The position numbers and the translations under genes were made by a program. Positions 24,957-32,556 of a stretch of 64,000 nt of DNA are shown here, one piece after another. The notes under the pieces are model-generated. The model saw only the letters and a program-made list of their open reading frames with translations, was not told where the DNA came from and did not search any database. Source of the DNA: Streptomyces armeniacus. GTDB taxonomy: Bacteria > Actinomycetota > Actinomycetes > Streptomycetales > Streptomycetaceae. The stretch spans positions 5,323,367 to 5,387,366 of the forward strand of contig NZ_CP031320.1 in NCBI RefSeq assembly GCF_003355155.1, written 5' to 3'. The first letter of the stretch is position 1; each line of letters opens with the position of its first letter.

Positions 24957-24968
24957 GAGAGCGCTCTC
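24957..24968. promoter_or_regulatory. LacI-type palindromic operator upstream of the GH64 gene
   Basis: GAGAGCGCTCTC is a perfect 12-bp palindrome with the central GCGC and flanking GAG/CTC of sites bound by LacI-family sugar repressors in Streptomyces (CebR sites have an AGCGCT core). It lies 12 bases upstream of a TTGACG (24980-24985) that could be the -35 box of the glucanase promoter, with CACTGT at 24-29 bases beyond its start as a weak -10. Confidence 0.6.
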
Positions 24969-25054
24969 GTGCACAACTCTTGACGGCACCCCGCGGCTTG
25001 GTCACTGTTAGCGCACACGGGCACGCCCCGTACCCCCACACCACAGGAGACTCC

Positions 25055-26281
25055 GTGATATCGCGCAGAGTGTTCTTGACAGCGACCGCCGGTGCCGCGA
25101 CCGCGGCCACCTACCCCGCCTGGGGAAGCGTCCTCAGCCCCAACGCCCAGGCCGCTCCCGATACCTGCGAACTCGCCCTGGCGAACAAGTCGCTGACCGG
25201 CACCGTGCACGCGTACGTCACCGGCCGCGAGCAGGGCACGGACGCCTGGATACTGCTGAAGCCGGACGGCGGCGTCTACAAGCCAGAGTCGCCCGCCGAG
25301 CCGCAGACCCCGCTCCCCGTCGACTGCGCGATACCGCTGGGCGGCCCCGGGGAGGACCCCGTCGTCCTGACCCTGCCGCAGATGTTCGGCGCACGCGTCT
25401 ACTTCGTCCGCGACGACAAGCTCGACTTCTTCCTCAACCCGGGCCCGTCCCTGGTCGAGCCCGCCTTCGCCACCGAAGAGGACCCCAACTACGGCCGCAC
25501 CTGGTCGTTCTGCGAATTCACCTTCAACCCGCAGCAGCTGTACTCCAACATCAGCTACGTCGACCTGGTGACGTCCCTGCCCATCGGCCTGCGCCTGGAG
25601 GGCGACGGCACCCACGAGGTGGCGCCGCTGCCGGACGGCGCGGTGCAGAAGATCGCCGACGATCTCGCGGCGCAGGCCGCGAAGGACGGCCAGCCCTGGG
25701 ACCAGCTCGTCATCCGCGGCGACGGCGACAGCGTGCTGCGGGTGATCTCCCCGCAGAACCTGATGGCTCCCTGGTTCGACAAGCCCGACCAGATGCCCTT
25801 CCGCGACCTGTGGAGCAGCTACGTCGACCAGGTCTGGGACAAGTACAGCTCCGAGGACCTCAAGATCGACCTCCAGGGCGGCCGCGGCGTGCAGACCGGC
25901 CGGGTCAGCGGGGACACGCTCACCTTCGACAGCGGCCACAGCTTCCCCAAGCCGACCTCGAAGGACATCTTCACCTGCAACCACGGGCCGTTCACCAACA
26001 ACCCTGACGACCCGGACGACAAGAAGGGACTCATCGCGCGGCTCGCCGCGGGCTTCAACCGCAGCATCATGCTCACCCACCCCGAGCAGCCGAACGGCCC
26101 CACGGCCGACGACTACTACAAGGACGCGATCACCAACCACTGGGCGCGTGTGGTGCACGCCAACGCACCGATCGGGTACGCCTTCCCATACGACGACGTG
26201 CGCCCCGACGGTCAGCCCGACGAGTCGGGCGCCGCGCACGACGGCAACCCGCGGCGGTGGACGGTGTCGGTCGGCTCCTGA
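25055..26281 (+). CDS. Secreted glycoside hydrolase family 64 beta-1,3-glucanase
   Basis: A 408-residue exported protein. GTG 25055 follows AGGAGAC and encodes a signal peptide with twin arginine (MISRRVFLTATAG, hydrophobic core, cleavage near AQAA at about 33), so Tat export is likely. The remainder matches the thaumatin-like fold of GH64 laminaripentaose-producing glucanases: FDSGHSFPKPTSKDIFTCNHGPF-type region near residues 289-312, an inverting-enzyme acidic pair region in the middle, and a conserved C-terminal HANAPIGYAFPYDDV. The length is right for a catalytic domain without an added carbohydrate-binding module. It would degrade fungal cell-wall beta-1,3-glucan outside the cell. A LacI-type palindrome upstream suggests sugar-dependent control. 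Confidence 0.88.
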   Translation: MISRRVFLTATAGAATAATYPAWGSVLSPNAQAAPDTCELALANKSLTGTVHAYVTGREQGTDAWILLKPDGGVYKPESPAEPQTPLPVDCAIPLGGPGEDPVVLTLPQMFGARVYFVRDDKLDFFLNPGPSLVEPAFATEEDPNYGRTWSFCEFTFNPQQLYSNISYVDLVTSLPIGLRLEGDGTHEVAPLPDGAVQKIADDLAAQAAKDGQPWDQLVIRGDGDSVLRVISPQNLMAPWFDKPDQMPFRDLWSSYVDQVWDKYSSEDLKIDLQGGRGVQTGRVSGDTLTFDSGHSFPKPTSKDIFTCNHGPFTNNPDDPDDKKGLIARLAAGFNRSIMLTHPEQPNGPTADDYYKDAITNHWARVVHANAPIGYAFPYDDVRPDGQPDESGAAHDGNPRRWTVSVGS

Positions 26282-26305
26282 CCGGCGCACGTACGACGGG
26301 GCCGG

Positions 26306-26388
26306 TGGGCCCGTACGGCGGGCGGGGGCGGCGCGCCCGTACGGCGGGCCCACGCCTGTACGGCGGGCCCACGCGCCCGTACGGCGGG
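26306..26388. repeat. Imperfect CGTACGGCGGG repeats between convergent genes
   Basis: Four near-copies of a unit reading cccgtacggcgggc occur between the glucanase stop and the reductase stop. Each is itself a short GC-rich dyad (GCCCG, five bases, CGGGC), so together they could fold into a terminator cluster for both convergent genes. Confidence 0.6.
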
Positions 26389-26389
26389 T

Positions 26390-27325
26390 TCAGCGGAAGT
26401 CCGCCGTGTGGTCCGCCGCCCACTCGGCGAACGTACGGGCCGGGACGCCGGTGACGTCCTCGACCGTCGTCGTGATCTCGGGCGGCGTGCCGACCGAGGC
26501 CGCGAAGGCGTCCAGCATCACGCGCAGGAACGGGCGCGGCATGTCCGCGTACAGCTCCTCGGCGGCATTCTCCTCCGGCACCTCCTCGAAGCGGAGGGGA
26601 CGGCCGAGGGCGTCGCCGATGAGCCGTACCTGCTCGGCGGTGGTGACGGAGGCGGGGCCGGTGAGCCGGTGGACCGCGCCGTGGTGACTGCCGGGGCCGC
26701 CCTGCCCGTTGGGGCCGCCGTCGCGTCCGGCGTGTTCGGGGCCGTCGTTCAGCAGAGCGTGGGCGGCGACCGCGGCCATGTCCCGTTCGTGGACCGGCGC
26801 CATGGCCGCCCGCGCGTACGGCCCGCGTACGACATCGCCGCCCGCGCGGATCTGGGGCGCGTACGAGAAGGCGTTGGCGGCGAACGCGTTGGGGCGCAGC
26901 AGCGTCCACTCCGGCGCGGCGGCACGTACGGCGCGCTCGGCGGCGAGATGGAACGCGGCGATCGGATTAGCCTCGTCCGCCGTGCCCCCGTCGCCGTGGC
27001 CGGAGATCGCGCCCGAGGAGAGGACGACGATCCGCCGCACCCCCGCCCGCGTCGCCGCCTCGACGACGCTCCGGGTGCTGCCGCCGACGGCGCCGACGTG
27101 CAGGAACAGGCCGGTGGCCCCTTCGAACAGCGCCTCCAGCCCCCGTCCCTCGGGCGGGTCGGCGAAGTCCGCGCGTACGGCGTCCACCGCACCGGCGCTT
27201 CCGCCCTCCGGCAGCCGGGTCCGGTCCGGGCGCCGGGAGAGGGCACGTACGGGGCGGCCCTCGGCTGCCAGTTGGGCGACGAGGGCGCTGCCCACGTTTC
27301 CGGTCGCACCGGTGACGGCGATCAT
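26390..27325 (-). CDS. NmrA-like NAD(P)-binding oxidoreductase or epimerase
   Basis: A 311-residue protein of the atypical short-chain dehydrogenase group. ATG 27325 is chosen because it follows GGGAG and starts MIAVTGATGNVGSALVAQLAA, the GxxGxxG dinucleotide site at the very N-terminus. Further Rossmann features are VRALSRRPDRTRLP (NADP-type arginines) and VVLSSGAISG. The active-site YxxxK of classical SDRs is not evident, as in NmrA and quinone-reductase-2-like members, which may act as redox sensors rather than enzymes. It stands alone, convergent with the glucanase. Confidence 0.85.
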   Translation of the reverse strand: MIAVTGATGNVGSALVAQLAAEGRPVRALSRRPDRTRLPEGGSAGAVDAVRADFADPPEGRGLEALFEGATGLFLHVGAVGGSTRSVVEAATRAGVRRIVVLSSGAISGHGDGGTADEANPIAAFHLAAERAVRAAAPEWTLLRPNAFAANAFSYAPQIRAGGDVVRGPYARAAMAPVHERDMAAVAAHALLNDGPEHAGRDGGPNGQGGPGSHHGAVHRLTGPASVTTAEQVRLIGDALGRPLRFEEVPEENAAEELYADMPRPFLRVMLDAFAASVGTPPEITTTVEDVTGVPARTFAEWAADHTADFR

Positions 27326-27511
27326 GTGCAACTCCCAGGGGGATCGGGTCGCGAAAGCGAAAGGCGAAAGCGGCAAGCGAAAAAGGGAAAGGCGGACGGC
27401 CCGGAAGAAGGGCCGCCTCCAATCTGCAACTTCAACCTGGGTTCAGGGCAAGCGGCGCGGTCCGTCCGCCCCGCCCGCCCGCTTGCGCCCTGTGCCGCGC
27501 CCCCGCTCGCG

Positions 27512-28066
27512 TCAGTCCGCCGCCGAGAACGCCGCGGCCGTACGGAGCATCCTGAGCTGGCCGATCTCGGCGGCGTTCTTCATGAGTTCGGAGTTCACCC
27601 ACCCCGCCATGTGCGCGACCGTGTACCCGGGATCGTTCTGCCACGGGAACGGGGCGACGGCGTCCAGGTCGGCGTCCGTGAGCGTGCCGAGCACGTCCAG
27701 CCACTCCGTACGCAGCCCGCGCAGCCACTCCACGGCCGCGTCGCCGTCCCCCGGCCAGACGACCGCCGTCCGCTCACGCGGCGCCTGCCCCCGCGCGTGG
27801 TCGAGGGTCACGGACCACCACCAGCCGATGTGCCAGCTCAGCCAGGCGATGGTGGGCACCGGTACGGGCTCGGGTTCGGTCTCGGAGAAGTCCGGCACCC
27901 ACGCCCCGTCCGCGTCGGGGCGCACCGTCCAGCAGTAGGGCGTGGGTTCCCACAGGAAGTCGCCGGGCGTCAGGCGCTGGAGGTGGTGGTCGAACAGCGC
28001 CCAGGTCAGGTCGAATTGCGACCGCAGCAGGTCACGTCGGGACACGTGAGGGGGAGATGCGTGCAT
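27512..28066 (-). CDS. DinB-superfamily protein
   Basis: A 184-residue four-helix protein. The three-histidine metal site typical of DinB/mycothiol-dependent enzymes is recognisable: His in FDHHLQRL near residue 27, His in LSWHIGWWW near 79, and His in TVAHMAGWV near 152. In actinomycetes this fold includes mycothiol S-transferases and maleylpyruvate isomerases; the aromatic-rich substrate side (DFLWEPTPYCW, GWWWSVT) is common in the DUF664/DinB_2 branch. The exact reaction is unknown. A monocistronic gene with a short leader. Confidence 0.82.
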   Translation of the reverse strand: MHASPPHVSRRDLLRSQFDLTWALFDHHLQRLTPGDFLWEPTPYCWTVRPDADGAWVPDFSETEPEPVPVPTIAWLSWHIGWWWSVTLDHARGQAPRERTAVVWPGDGDAAVEWLRGLRTEWLDVLGTLTDADLDAVAPFPWQNDPGYTVAHMAGWVNSELMKNAAEIGQLRMLRTAAAFSAAD

Positions 28067-28157
28067 CGGCCGATCGTGGCACGCGGCCGCTCCGCTCGGC
28101 GCGCGGTTATTTCCCGCCGCCCCGGGCCCGCCCGCCGCCCCGGGCGTGAGCGTCCGG

Positions 28158-28622
28158 CTACTCCGCGAGCCGCGCCGGGAAGCCGCCCTTGGCGACCGGC
28201 CCCCAGCGCCGCGGCGTGACGCGGATCAGCGACTTGCCCTGCCGGACCATCGCGGCCCGGTACTCGTCCCAGTCCGGGTGTTCGCCGGAGATCACGCGGA
28301 AGTACTCGACCAGCGGCTCGACCGAGTCCGGCGCGTCGACGACCTCCGCGTCGCCGTCGACCTGCACCCACGGCCCGTTCCAGTCGTCGGACAGGACGAG
28401 CACGCTGACCGCCGGGTCGCGGCGCGCGTTGCGGGTCTTGGCGCGCTCCGGATAAGTCGACATGACGATACGTCCCTCGCCGTCCACGCCGCAGGTCAGC
28501 GGCGACGCCTGCGGAGCGCCGTCGCCACGGCGGGTGAGGAGGATGGCGCGGTGCCGCGGCCGTACGAAGTCCAGCAGCGCGTCGCGGTCGACCTTGGTGT
28601 TGCTCGCGATGGAAGGGCTCAT
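28158..28622 (-). CDS. PPOX-class F420-dependent oxidoreductase-like protein
   Basis: A 154-residue split-barrel flavin-binding-fold protein. ATG 28622 gives MSPSIASNTKVDRDALLDFVRPRHRAIL. Typical segments are LLTRRGDGAPQASPLTCGV, IVMSTYPERAKTRNARRDPAVSVLV and WVQVDGDAEVVD, as in the many actinobacterial pyridoxamine-phosphate-oxidase-like proteins that use coenzyme F420 or FMN. The Lys/Arg pair in ERAKTRN is where F420-type members contact the cofactor phosphate. Divergent from the membrane-PPOX fusion gene with only 112 bases between them, suggesting joint regulation. Confidence 0.88.
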   Translation of the reverse strand: MSPSIASNTKVDRDALLDFVRPRHRAILLTRRGDGAPQASPLTCGVDGEGRIVMSTYPERAKTRNARRDPAVSVLVLSDDWNGPWVQVDGDAEVVDAPDSVEPLVEYFRVISGEHPDWDEYRAAMVRQGKSLIRVTPRRWGPVAKGGFPARLAE

Positions 28623-28700
28623 GGCTGCGAGGGTACGGGCCGCGGCGCGCCCCGTCCGCCAGGGCCGCCACGGTGCGGGAGCCGATGTCACAGAACGGCA

Positions 28701-28720
28701 CCCCTGTCCGGTCACAGGGG
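28701..28720. promoter_or_regulatory. Inverted repeat just upstream of the membrane-PPOX gene
   Basis: CCCCTGT (28701-28707) and ACAGGGG (28714-28720) are perfect complements around six bases, in the divergent gap between two PPOX genes and directly before the AGGAGGTGG ribosome site. It may be an operator or a 5' leader hairpin. Confidence 0.45.
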
Positions 28721-28734
28721 CAGGAGGTGGACCG

Positions 28735-29601
28735 ATGACGACAGCGATGACGGCGGACGACAGCGTCCGGGGACGCGGATTCACGGTGGGAGTGGCCCTG
28801 CTGGTCGGGGCCGGTACGACGGTGACCGGAGTGTGGTCACTGGGCTGGCCCCACTCGTTCGCCGAACTGGTGGACTTCCCGCAGCACGAGCACTTTCTGC
28901 ACGACATCGGGGCGTTCCAGCTGGGGCTGGGCGCGCTGCTGCTGCTCGCCTGCGTCTGGCACGACGCGATGGCCACGGCGCTCGCCGCGACCCTCGTTGC
29001 CAACGCCGTGCACACCGTCAACCACGCCATGGACCTCGACCACGGCGGCAAGTGGTGGCACATCGCCGTACTCGCCGCGATCACCGCCGCCGTCGCCGCC
29101 GCGCTCGCCCTGCGGCTGCGCCTGCTCGGCGGTGTGACGGGCGGCGTCACGGCGGCGACGCGGCCCGAACTGGCCCCGTTCGTACGGCAGAAGACGGTGC
29201 TCCTCACCACGTACCGCAAGGACGGGCGGCCCGGGAGCACGCCGGTGAGCATCGCGGTCGACGGCGGCACCGCGTACATCCGGAGCTTCGAGAAAGCGGT
29301 CAAGACGCGCCGGCTGCGCAACAACCCCGCCGTACGCATCGCCCCCTCGACCGGGCTCGGAAACCGGCCGGGGCCCGGACTCGGCGCGCGGCTGCGGCGG
29401 CTGGAGCACGGGAGCGCCGAGGAGCGGCGGGCACGGCGGATGCTCCGCACCAAGTACCCGGTGCTGCACGGGGCGGTGGTGCCGTTCACACACCGCGTGG
29501 CACGCCGCAAGACGGGCCGTACGGTGCACTTCGCGGTGGTCGACGTGGAGGCGGGCGCGGCTGCGGACGCGGGCGCCGGCGTGCAGCCGGACGCGCGATG
29601 A
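28735..29601 (+). CDS. Fusion of a four-helix membrane domain with a PPOX split-barrel domain
   Basis: A 288-residue protein starting at ATG 28735 behind a strong AGGAGGTGG. The first half (about 15-135) has four hydrophobic helices with conserved-looking polar residues inside the membrane (HEHFLHDIGAFQLG, NAVHTVNHAMDLDHGGKWWH). The second half (about 143-275) is a PPOX domain: FVRQKTVLLTTYRKDGRPGSTPVSIAV, FEKAVKTRRLRNNPAVRIAPS, and a final FAVVDVE strand. The PPOX part resembles F420/heme-binding members with the KTRRLRNNP motif. This arrangement would tether a flavin- or F420-type redox domain to the membrane. The membrane half has several histidines that could hold a metal or heme (inference). 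Confidence 0.85.
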   Translation: MTTAMTADDSVRGRGFTVGVALLVGAGTTVTGVWSLGWPHSFAELVDFPQHEHFLHDIGAFQLGLGALLLLACVWHDAMATALAATLVANAVHTVNHAMDLDHGGKWWHIAVLAAITAAVAAALALRLRLLGGVTGGVTAATRPELAPFVRQKTVLLTTYRKDGRPGSTPVSIAVDGGTAYIRSFEKAVKTRRLRNNPAVRIAPSTGLGNRPGPGLGARLRRLEHGSAEERRARRMLRTKYPVLHGAVVPFTHRVARRKTGRTVHFAVVDVEAGAAADAGAGVQPDAR

Positions 29602-29604
29602 GGT

Positions 29605-29636
29605 GCGCCGGCGGTGACGGGCCCCGGCCCCGGCGC
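29605..29636. terminator. GC-rich hairpin between convergent genes
   Basis: GCGCCGG (29605-29611) pairs with CCGGCGC (29630-29636) in the 36-base gap between the membrane-PPOX stop and the stop of the small membrane protein. Position fits a shared terminator, though the stem is short. Confidence 0.45.
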
Positions 29637-29637
29637 G

Positions 29638-29901
29638 TCAGCCGCTGTACATGCTCCGGAACACCAGGAAGCCCAGCACCATGCCGACGACCAGACCCGC
29701 GATGGAGACGCCGATGGCCGTGCCGGCCAGCCGTTCCCCCTTCGAGTTGGCGACGACGCCGCAGATGATGCCGGCGATCCCGAACCCGGGCGGGCAGAAG
29801 ATGAACGCGACGGAGCCGAGTACGATCCCGACGATGCTCAGTGTGTTGGAGTTGTTCGGCGGATACTGCGGCGGCTGGTACGGCTGCTGCGGATATGACA
29901 C
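29638..29901 (-). CDS. Small DUF4190-type membrane protein
   Basis: An 87-residue protein from GTG 29901, which follows AGGGGGA. It begins with a Pro/Tyr/Gln-rich stretch (SYPQQPYQPPQYPP) and has two hydrophobic segments at about 20-48 and 56-82, the layout of the short DUF4190-like proteins common in Streptomyces. The role is unknown. It lies convergent with the membrane-PPOX gene and divergent from the threonine-synthase-like gene. Confidence 0.78.
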   Translation of the reverse strand: MSYPQQPYQPPQYPPNNSNTLSIVGIVLGSVAFIFCPPGFGIAGIICGVVANSKGERLAGTAIGVSIAGLVVGMVLGFLVFRSMYSG

Positions 29902-30028
29902 AAGTCCCCCTCTTGCGTTCGCCGGCAGCATCACACGATAGGGGGAACATCCGGCCGCGAATACCCCTGAGTCCCGCGGACGGCACGGCACTACGTGCTC
30001 CGCGGAGCACCCAGGGAGGAACGCGACG

Positions 30029-31195
30029 ATGGCAGCAGCGGCCCGGCCCCGCTATCTGGACGGGCGGTCAGGCAAGACGTACGACCTGACGCCGAGCCGC
30101 TGGCGCGGCGACGACGGCACACCCCTGACCGTCGAACCGCTGCCCGGCATCACCGCGGCCGGCGTGGACACGCGTACGCGCTCGCTGTGGCGGTACCGCG
30201 CGGCGCTCCCCGTGGACATCCCCGACCCCGTGACGCTCGGGGAGGGGTGCACGCCGCTGGTCGCGAAGCGGTGGGGCGGCGCGGAGGGCGCGGCGGACGG
30301 GGAGCCGCTGCACTTCAAGCTGGAGTGGTTCAGCCCGACCGGCAGCTTCAAGGACCGCGGCACCGCCGTGATGATGTCCTACCTCGCGCGGGAGGGCGTA
30401 CGCGCCGTCCTCGAGGACAGCTCGGGGAACGGCGGCGCGTCCGTCTCCGCGTACGCCGCGGCCGCGGGCATCCGCGCCACCATCCTTGTACCGGAGGCGA
30501 CTTCGCCCGCGAAGGTCCTGCAGAGCCGGGCCTGCGGAGCGGAAGTGGAACTCGTACCTGGCGCCCGCGAGGCCACCGCGGAAGAGGCACTGCGCCGCTC
30601 CGCCCGCACCACGTACGCCAGCCACAACTGGCACCCCTTCTTCCTGCAGGGCACCAAGACGCTCGCGTACGAACTGTGGGAGGACCTCGGGTACGTCGCC
30701 CCGGACAACGTTGTGACCGTCGCCGGAGCGGGCAGCCTCGTCCTGGGCTGCGACCTCGGCTTCTCCGAACTGCTCGCGGCGGGCCAGATCGAGCGCCGCC
30801 CGCGGCTGCTCGTCGCCCAGCCGGCGAACTGCGCGCCGATCCACGCGGCGTTCCAGGCGGGCGGCGACGGCGGCGCACCGCCTTCGTCCGTCACGTACGC
30901 GCCGACGATCGCCGAGGGCACCGCCATCCAGGAGCCGGTGCGGCTCCCGGAAGTCCTCCGCGCGATCCGCCGCTCGGACGGTGACACCACGGCCGTACCG
31001 GAAGCGGAGATCGAGTCCGCGGTCCGCCGCCTGGCCCGCATGGGCCTCTACGCGGAACCGACGAGCGCGATGGCGGCCGCGGCGATCGACCACTTCCGCG
31101 CCCGCGGCGCGATCCGCCCCGGCGAGACGACGGTGGTCATCCTTACGGGCTCGGGCATGAAGGCCCCCACGACGATGACCCGGCTCTTCTCCTGA
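30029..31195 (+). CDS. Threonine synthase-like PLP-dependent enzyme
   Basis: A 388-residue fold-type II PLP enzyme with GGGAGG before ATG. The PLP lysine is in SPTGSFKDRG (Lys near residue 110), the substrate loop in EDSSGNGGASVSAYAA (about 133-148), and the PLP phosphate loop in VAGAGSLVLG. The N-terminal half-zinc-like segment (RSGKTYDLTPSRWRG) and LGEGCTPLV are typical of threonine synthase-like proteins, which release phosphate from O-phosphohomoserine to form threonine. It is not next to hom or thrB, so it may be a second copy or act on another substrate. Ends at a strong hairpin. Confidence 0.85.
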   Translation: MAAAARPRYLDGRSGKTYDLTPSRWRGDDGTPLTVEPLPGITAAGVDTRTRSLWRYRAALPVDIPDPVTLGEGCTPLVAKRWGGAEGAADGEPLHFKLEWFSPTGSFKDRGTAVMMSYLAREGVRAVLEDSSGNGGASVSAYAAAAGIRATILVPEATSPAKVLQSRACGAEVELVPGAREATAEEALRRSARTTYASHNWHPFFLQGTKTLAYELWEDLGYVAPDNVVTVAGAGSLVLGCDLGFSELLAAGQIERRPRLLVAQPANCAPIHAAFQAGGDGGAPPSSVTYAPTIAEGTAIQEPVRLPEVLRAIRRSDGDTTAVPEAEIESAVRRLARMGLYAEPTSAMAAAAIDHFRARGAIRPGETTVVILTGSGMKAPTTMTRLFS

Positions 31196-31208
31196 ACCGT
31201 ACGCACCG

Positions 31209-31264
31209 TGCCGGTCCCCGCCGCCGAATCCGTGATGCCGGTCGTCGGGCGGCGGGGACCGGCA
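31209..31264. terminator. Long-stem hairpin shared by convergent genes
   Basis: TGCCGGTCCCCGCCGCC (31209-31225) is fully complementary to 31248-31264, giving a 17-bp stem with a 22-base loop. It fills the gap between the PLP-enzyme stop (31195) and the C39-like gene stop (31265), so it should terminate both. Confidence 0.75.
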
Positions 31265-32344
31265 TCACTTGATGCAGACCGACGCTCCCCAGGCGCTCGC
31301 GAAAGAGGCCAGCTGGCTGTGGGTCACCCAGACCAGCTTGTTGTACTTGCTGCTGGAGTCGGCGACCTGGTACTCGCCGGACGCGGAGCTGTAGTCCAGC
31401 AGCGCGATCCAGTGCAGGGTGTAACCGGTGGAGCGTCCGTTCCACTTGGCGCACACCGACAGATCGCCGCCGAGCATCGACACGCCCCCGGCGCGGACCG
31501 CCGACAGCGCGCCGTCGAAACCACCGGTCCTCGCCCGGTCCACACCGATCCGCTCGAATCCGTCGACCACGCCGGCCTCGTCGCCTATCTGACCGGTGCC
31601 GCGGGTGTCGTTGGTCATGCGCAGCACGGTGCGGCGGGCGTAGTCGATGGCCCCGCCGCGATGGGCGACGTCGGTCCACTTGCCGGGCTTGCGGCCCATC
31701 CGCAGCTGAAGCGCGACGAAGGCCGCCGGCCCGCAGTCGTAGGCCCACGTCGACAGCCCGCTGCCGGACTGTGCCACCAGCACCGCCGGCCCCTTCCGCA
31801 GGCCGTCACCCGGCTTCTCCGGCGGGCTGAACATGTGTGTCCAGGTGGTGTAGTTGACGGTGCCGGACGCCGTCAGCTTGCACGCGGACTGATACTTCTT
31901 GACGCTGGAAGAGGTCAGCGGACCGAAGTCACCGTCGACGGCCATCTTGTAGCCGAGCTTGACCAGCAGGGTCTGGACCGCCCGGACGGTGCTGCCGTTG
32001 CCCCAGCCCTCCGCAGCGGCGACCTTGTCACTGTCGAGCATCTTCTCCATGGTCAGCGGACCGGCCCAGCCGTCCTTGACCAGACCACGAGCGCCCTGGA
32101 ACTTCGCGACCGACTCCTCGGTCACCGGCCCGTAGTAACCGTCAGCCGAGGTCTTGTACCCGTATGCGGTCAGCAGGTACTGCATCGCGGCGACGTTGGA
32201 ACTCGTCGAGCCGGGTTTGAGGTCGATGTCGCGCGGCGACGGGCTGGACGCCGTCTCAGCGAACGCCTGCGAGCCGACGACACCGAGAGCGGTGACACCC
32301 GCACCGGCGGCGATGGTTCTCAGGAGAGTACGTCGTGTGGGCAT
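31265..32344 (-). CDS. Secreted peptidoglycan-binding protein with C39-like peptidase domain
   Basis: A 359-residue exported protein. ATG 32344 begins MPTRRTLLRTIAAG with paired arginines and an alanine-rich core, cleaved near residue 29, so Tat or Sec export. Two peptidoglycan-binding type 1 repeats follow (about 43-103 and 113-172; MQYLLTAYGYKTSADGYYGPVTEESV and TLLVKLGYKMAVDGDFGPLTSSSV halves). The C-terminal domain (from about 185) has the papain-like C39 triad: Cys204 in YDCGPAAF, His311 in TLHWIALLDY and Asp329 in VADSS. It would act at the cell wall, as a peptidase or as a binding protein. Divergent from a GAF-LuxR regulator. Base composition is slightly less GC-extreme than its neighbours. 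Confidence 0.85.
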   Translation of the reverse strand: MPTRRTLLRTIAAGAGVTALGVVGSQAFAETASSPSPRDIDLKPGSTSSNVAAMQYLLTAYGYKTSADGYYGPVTEESVAKFQGARGLVKDGWAGPLTMEKMLDSDKVAAAEGWGNGSTVRAVQTLLVKLGYKMAVDGDFGPLTSSSVKKYQSACKLTASGTVNYTTWTHMFSPPEKPGDGLRKGPAVLVAQSGSGLSTWAYDCGPAAFVALQLRMGRKPGKWTDVAHRGGAIDYARRTVLRMTNDTRGTGQIGDEAGVVDGFERIGVDRARTGGFDGALSAVRAGGVSMLGGDLSVCAKWNGRSTGYTLHWIALLDYSSASGEYQVADSSSKYNKLVWVTHSQLASFASAWGASVCIK

Positions 32345-32442
32345 CGGCCAGGCCTTTCTCACGTGGGCACCTGCCGTTGACCCTAGTAACCCGAACCCCA
32401 CCGTGGCGCTACGACTTCGACCGATTCTCAGGCCGACGGGAA

Positions 32443-32459
32443 CTAGGCCTTAGGCCTAG
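32443..32459. promoter_or_regulatory. Palindrome between the C39-like gene and the GAF-LuxR gene
   Basis: CTAGGCC, TTA, GGCCTAG forms a perfect 7-3-7 dyad. It is about 98 bases from each start codon in the divergent gap. CTAG is rare in such genomes, so the site is unlikely to be chance. A likely operator for the adjacent regulator; an E-box-like CACGTG near 32361 is also seen. Confidence 0.6.
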
Positions 32460-32556
32460 CGTCGCGTGACAAAAGCGAGAGCCTCCCACGTCACCGTGGT
32501 TCGGGATATCGTCGACGCCCCGCCGCGGTCGCGACGTCAGTCACCGGAGGATCGCC

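Noticed and set aside
28462..28734. An N-terminal extension of the membrane-PPOX protein from 28462
   Set aside because: It is antisense to the soluble PPOX gene; ATG 28735 has a strong ribosome site and gives a clean membrane domain.
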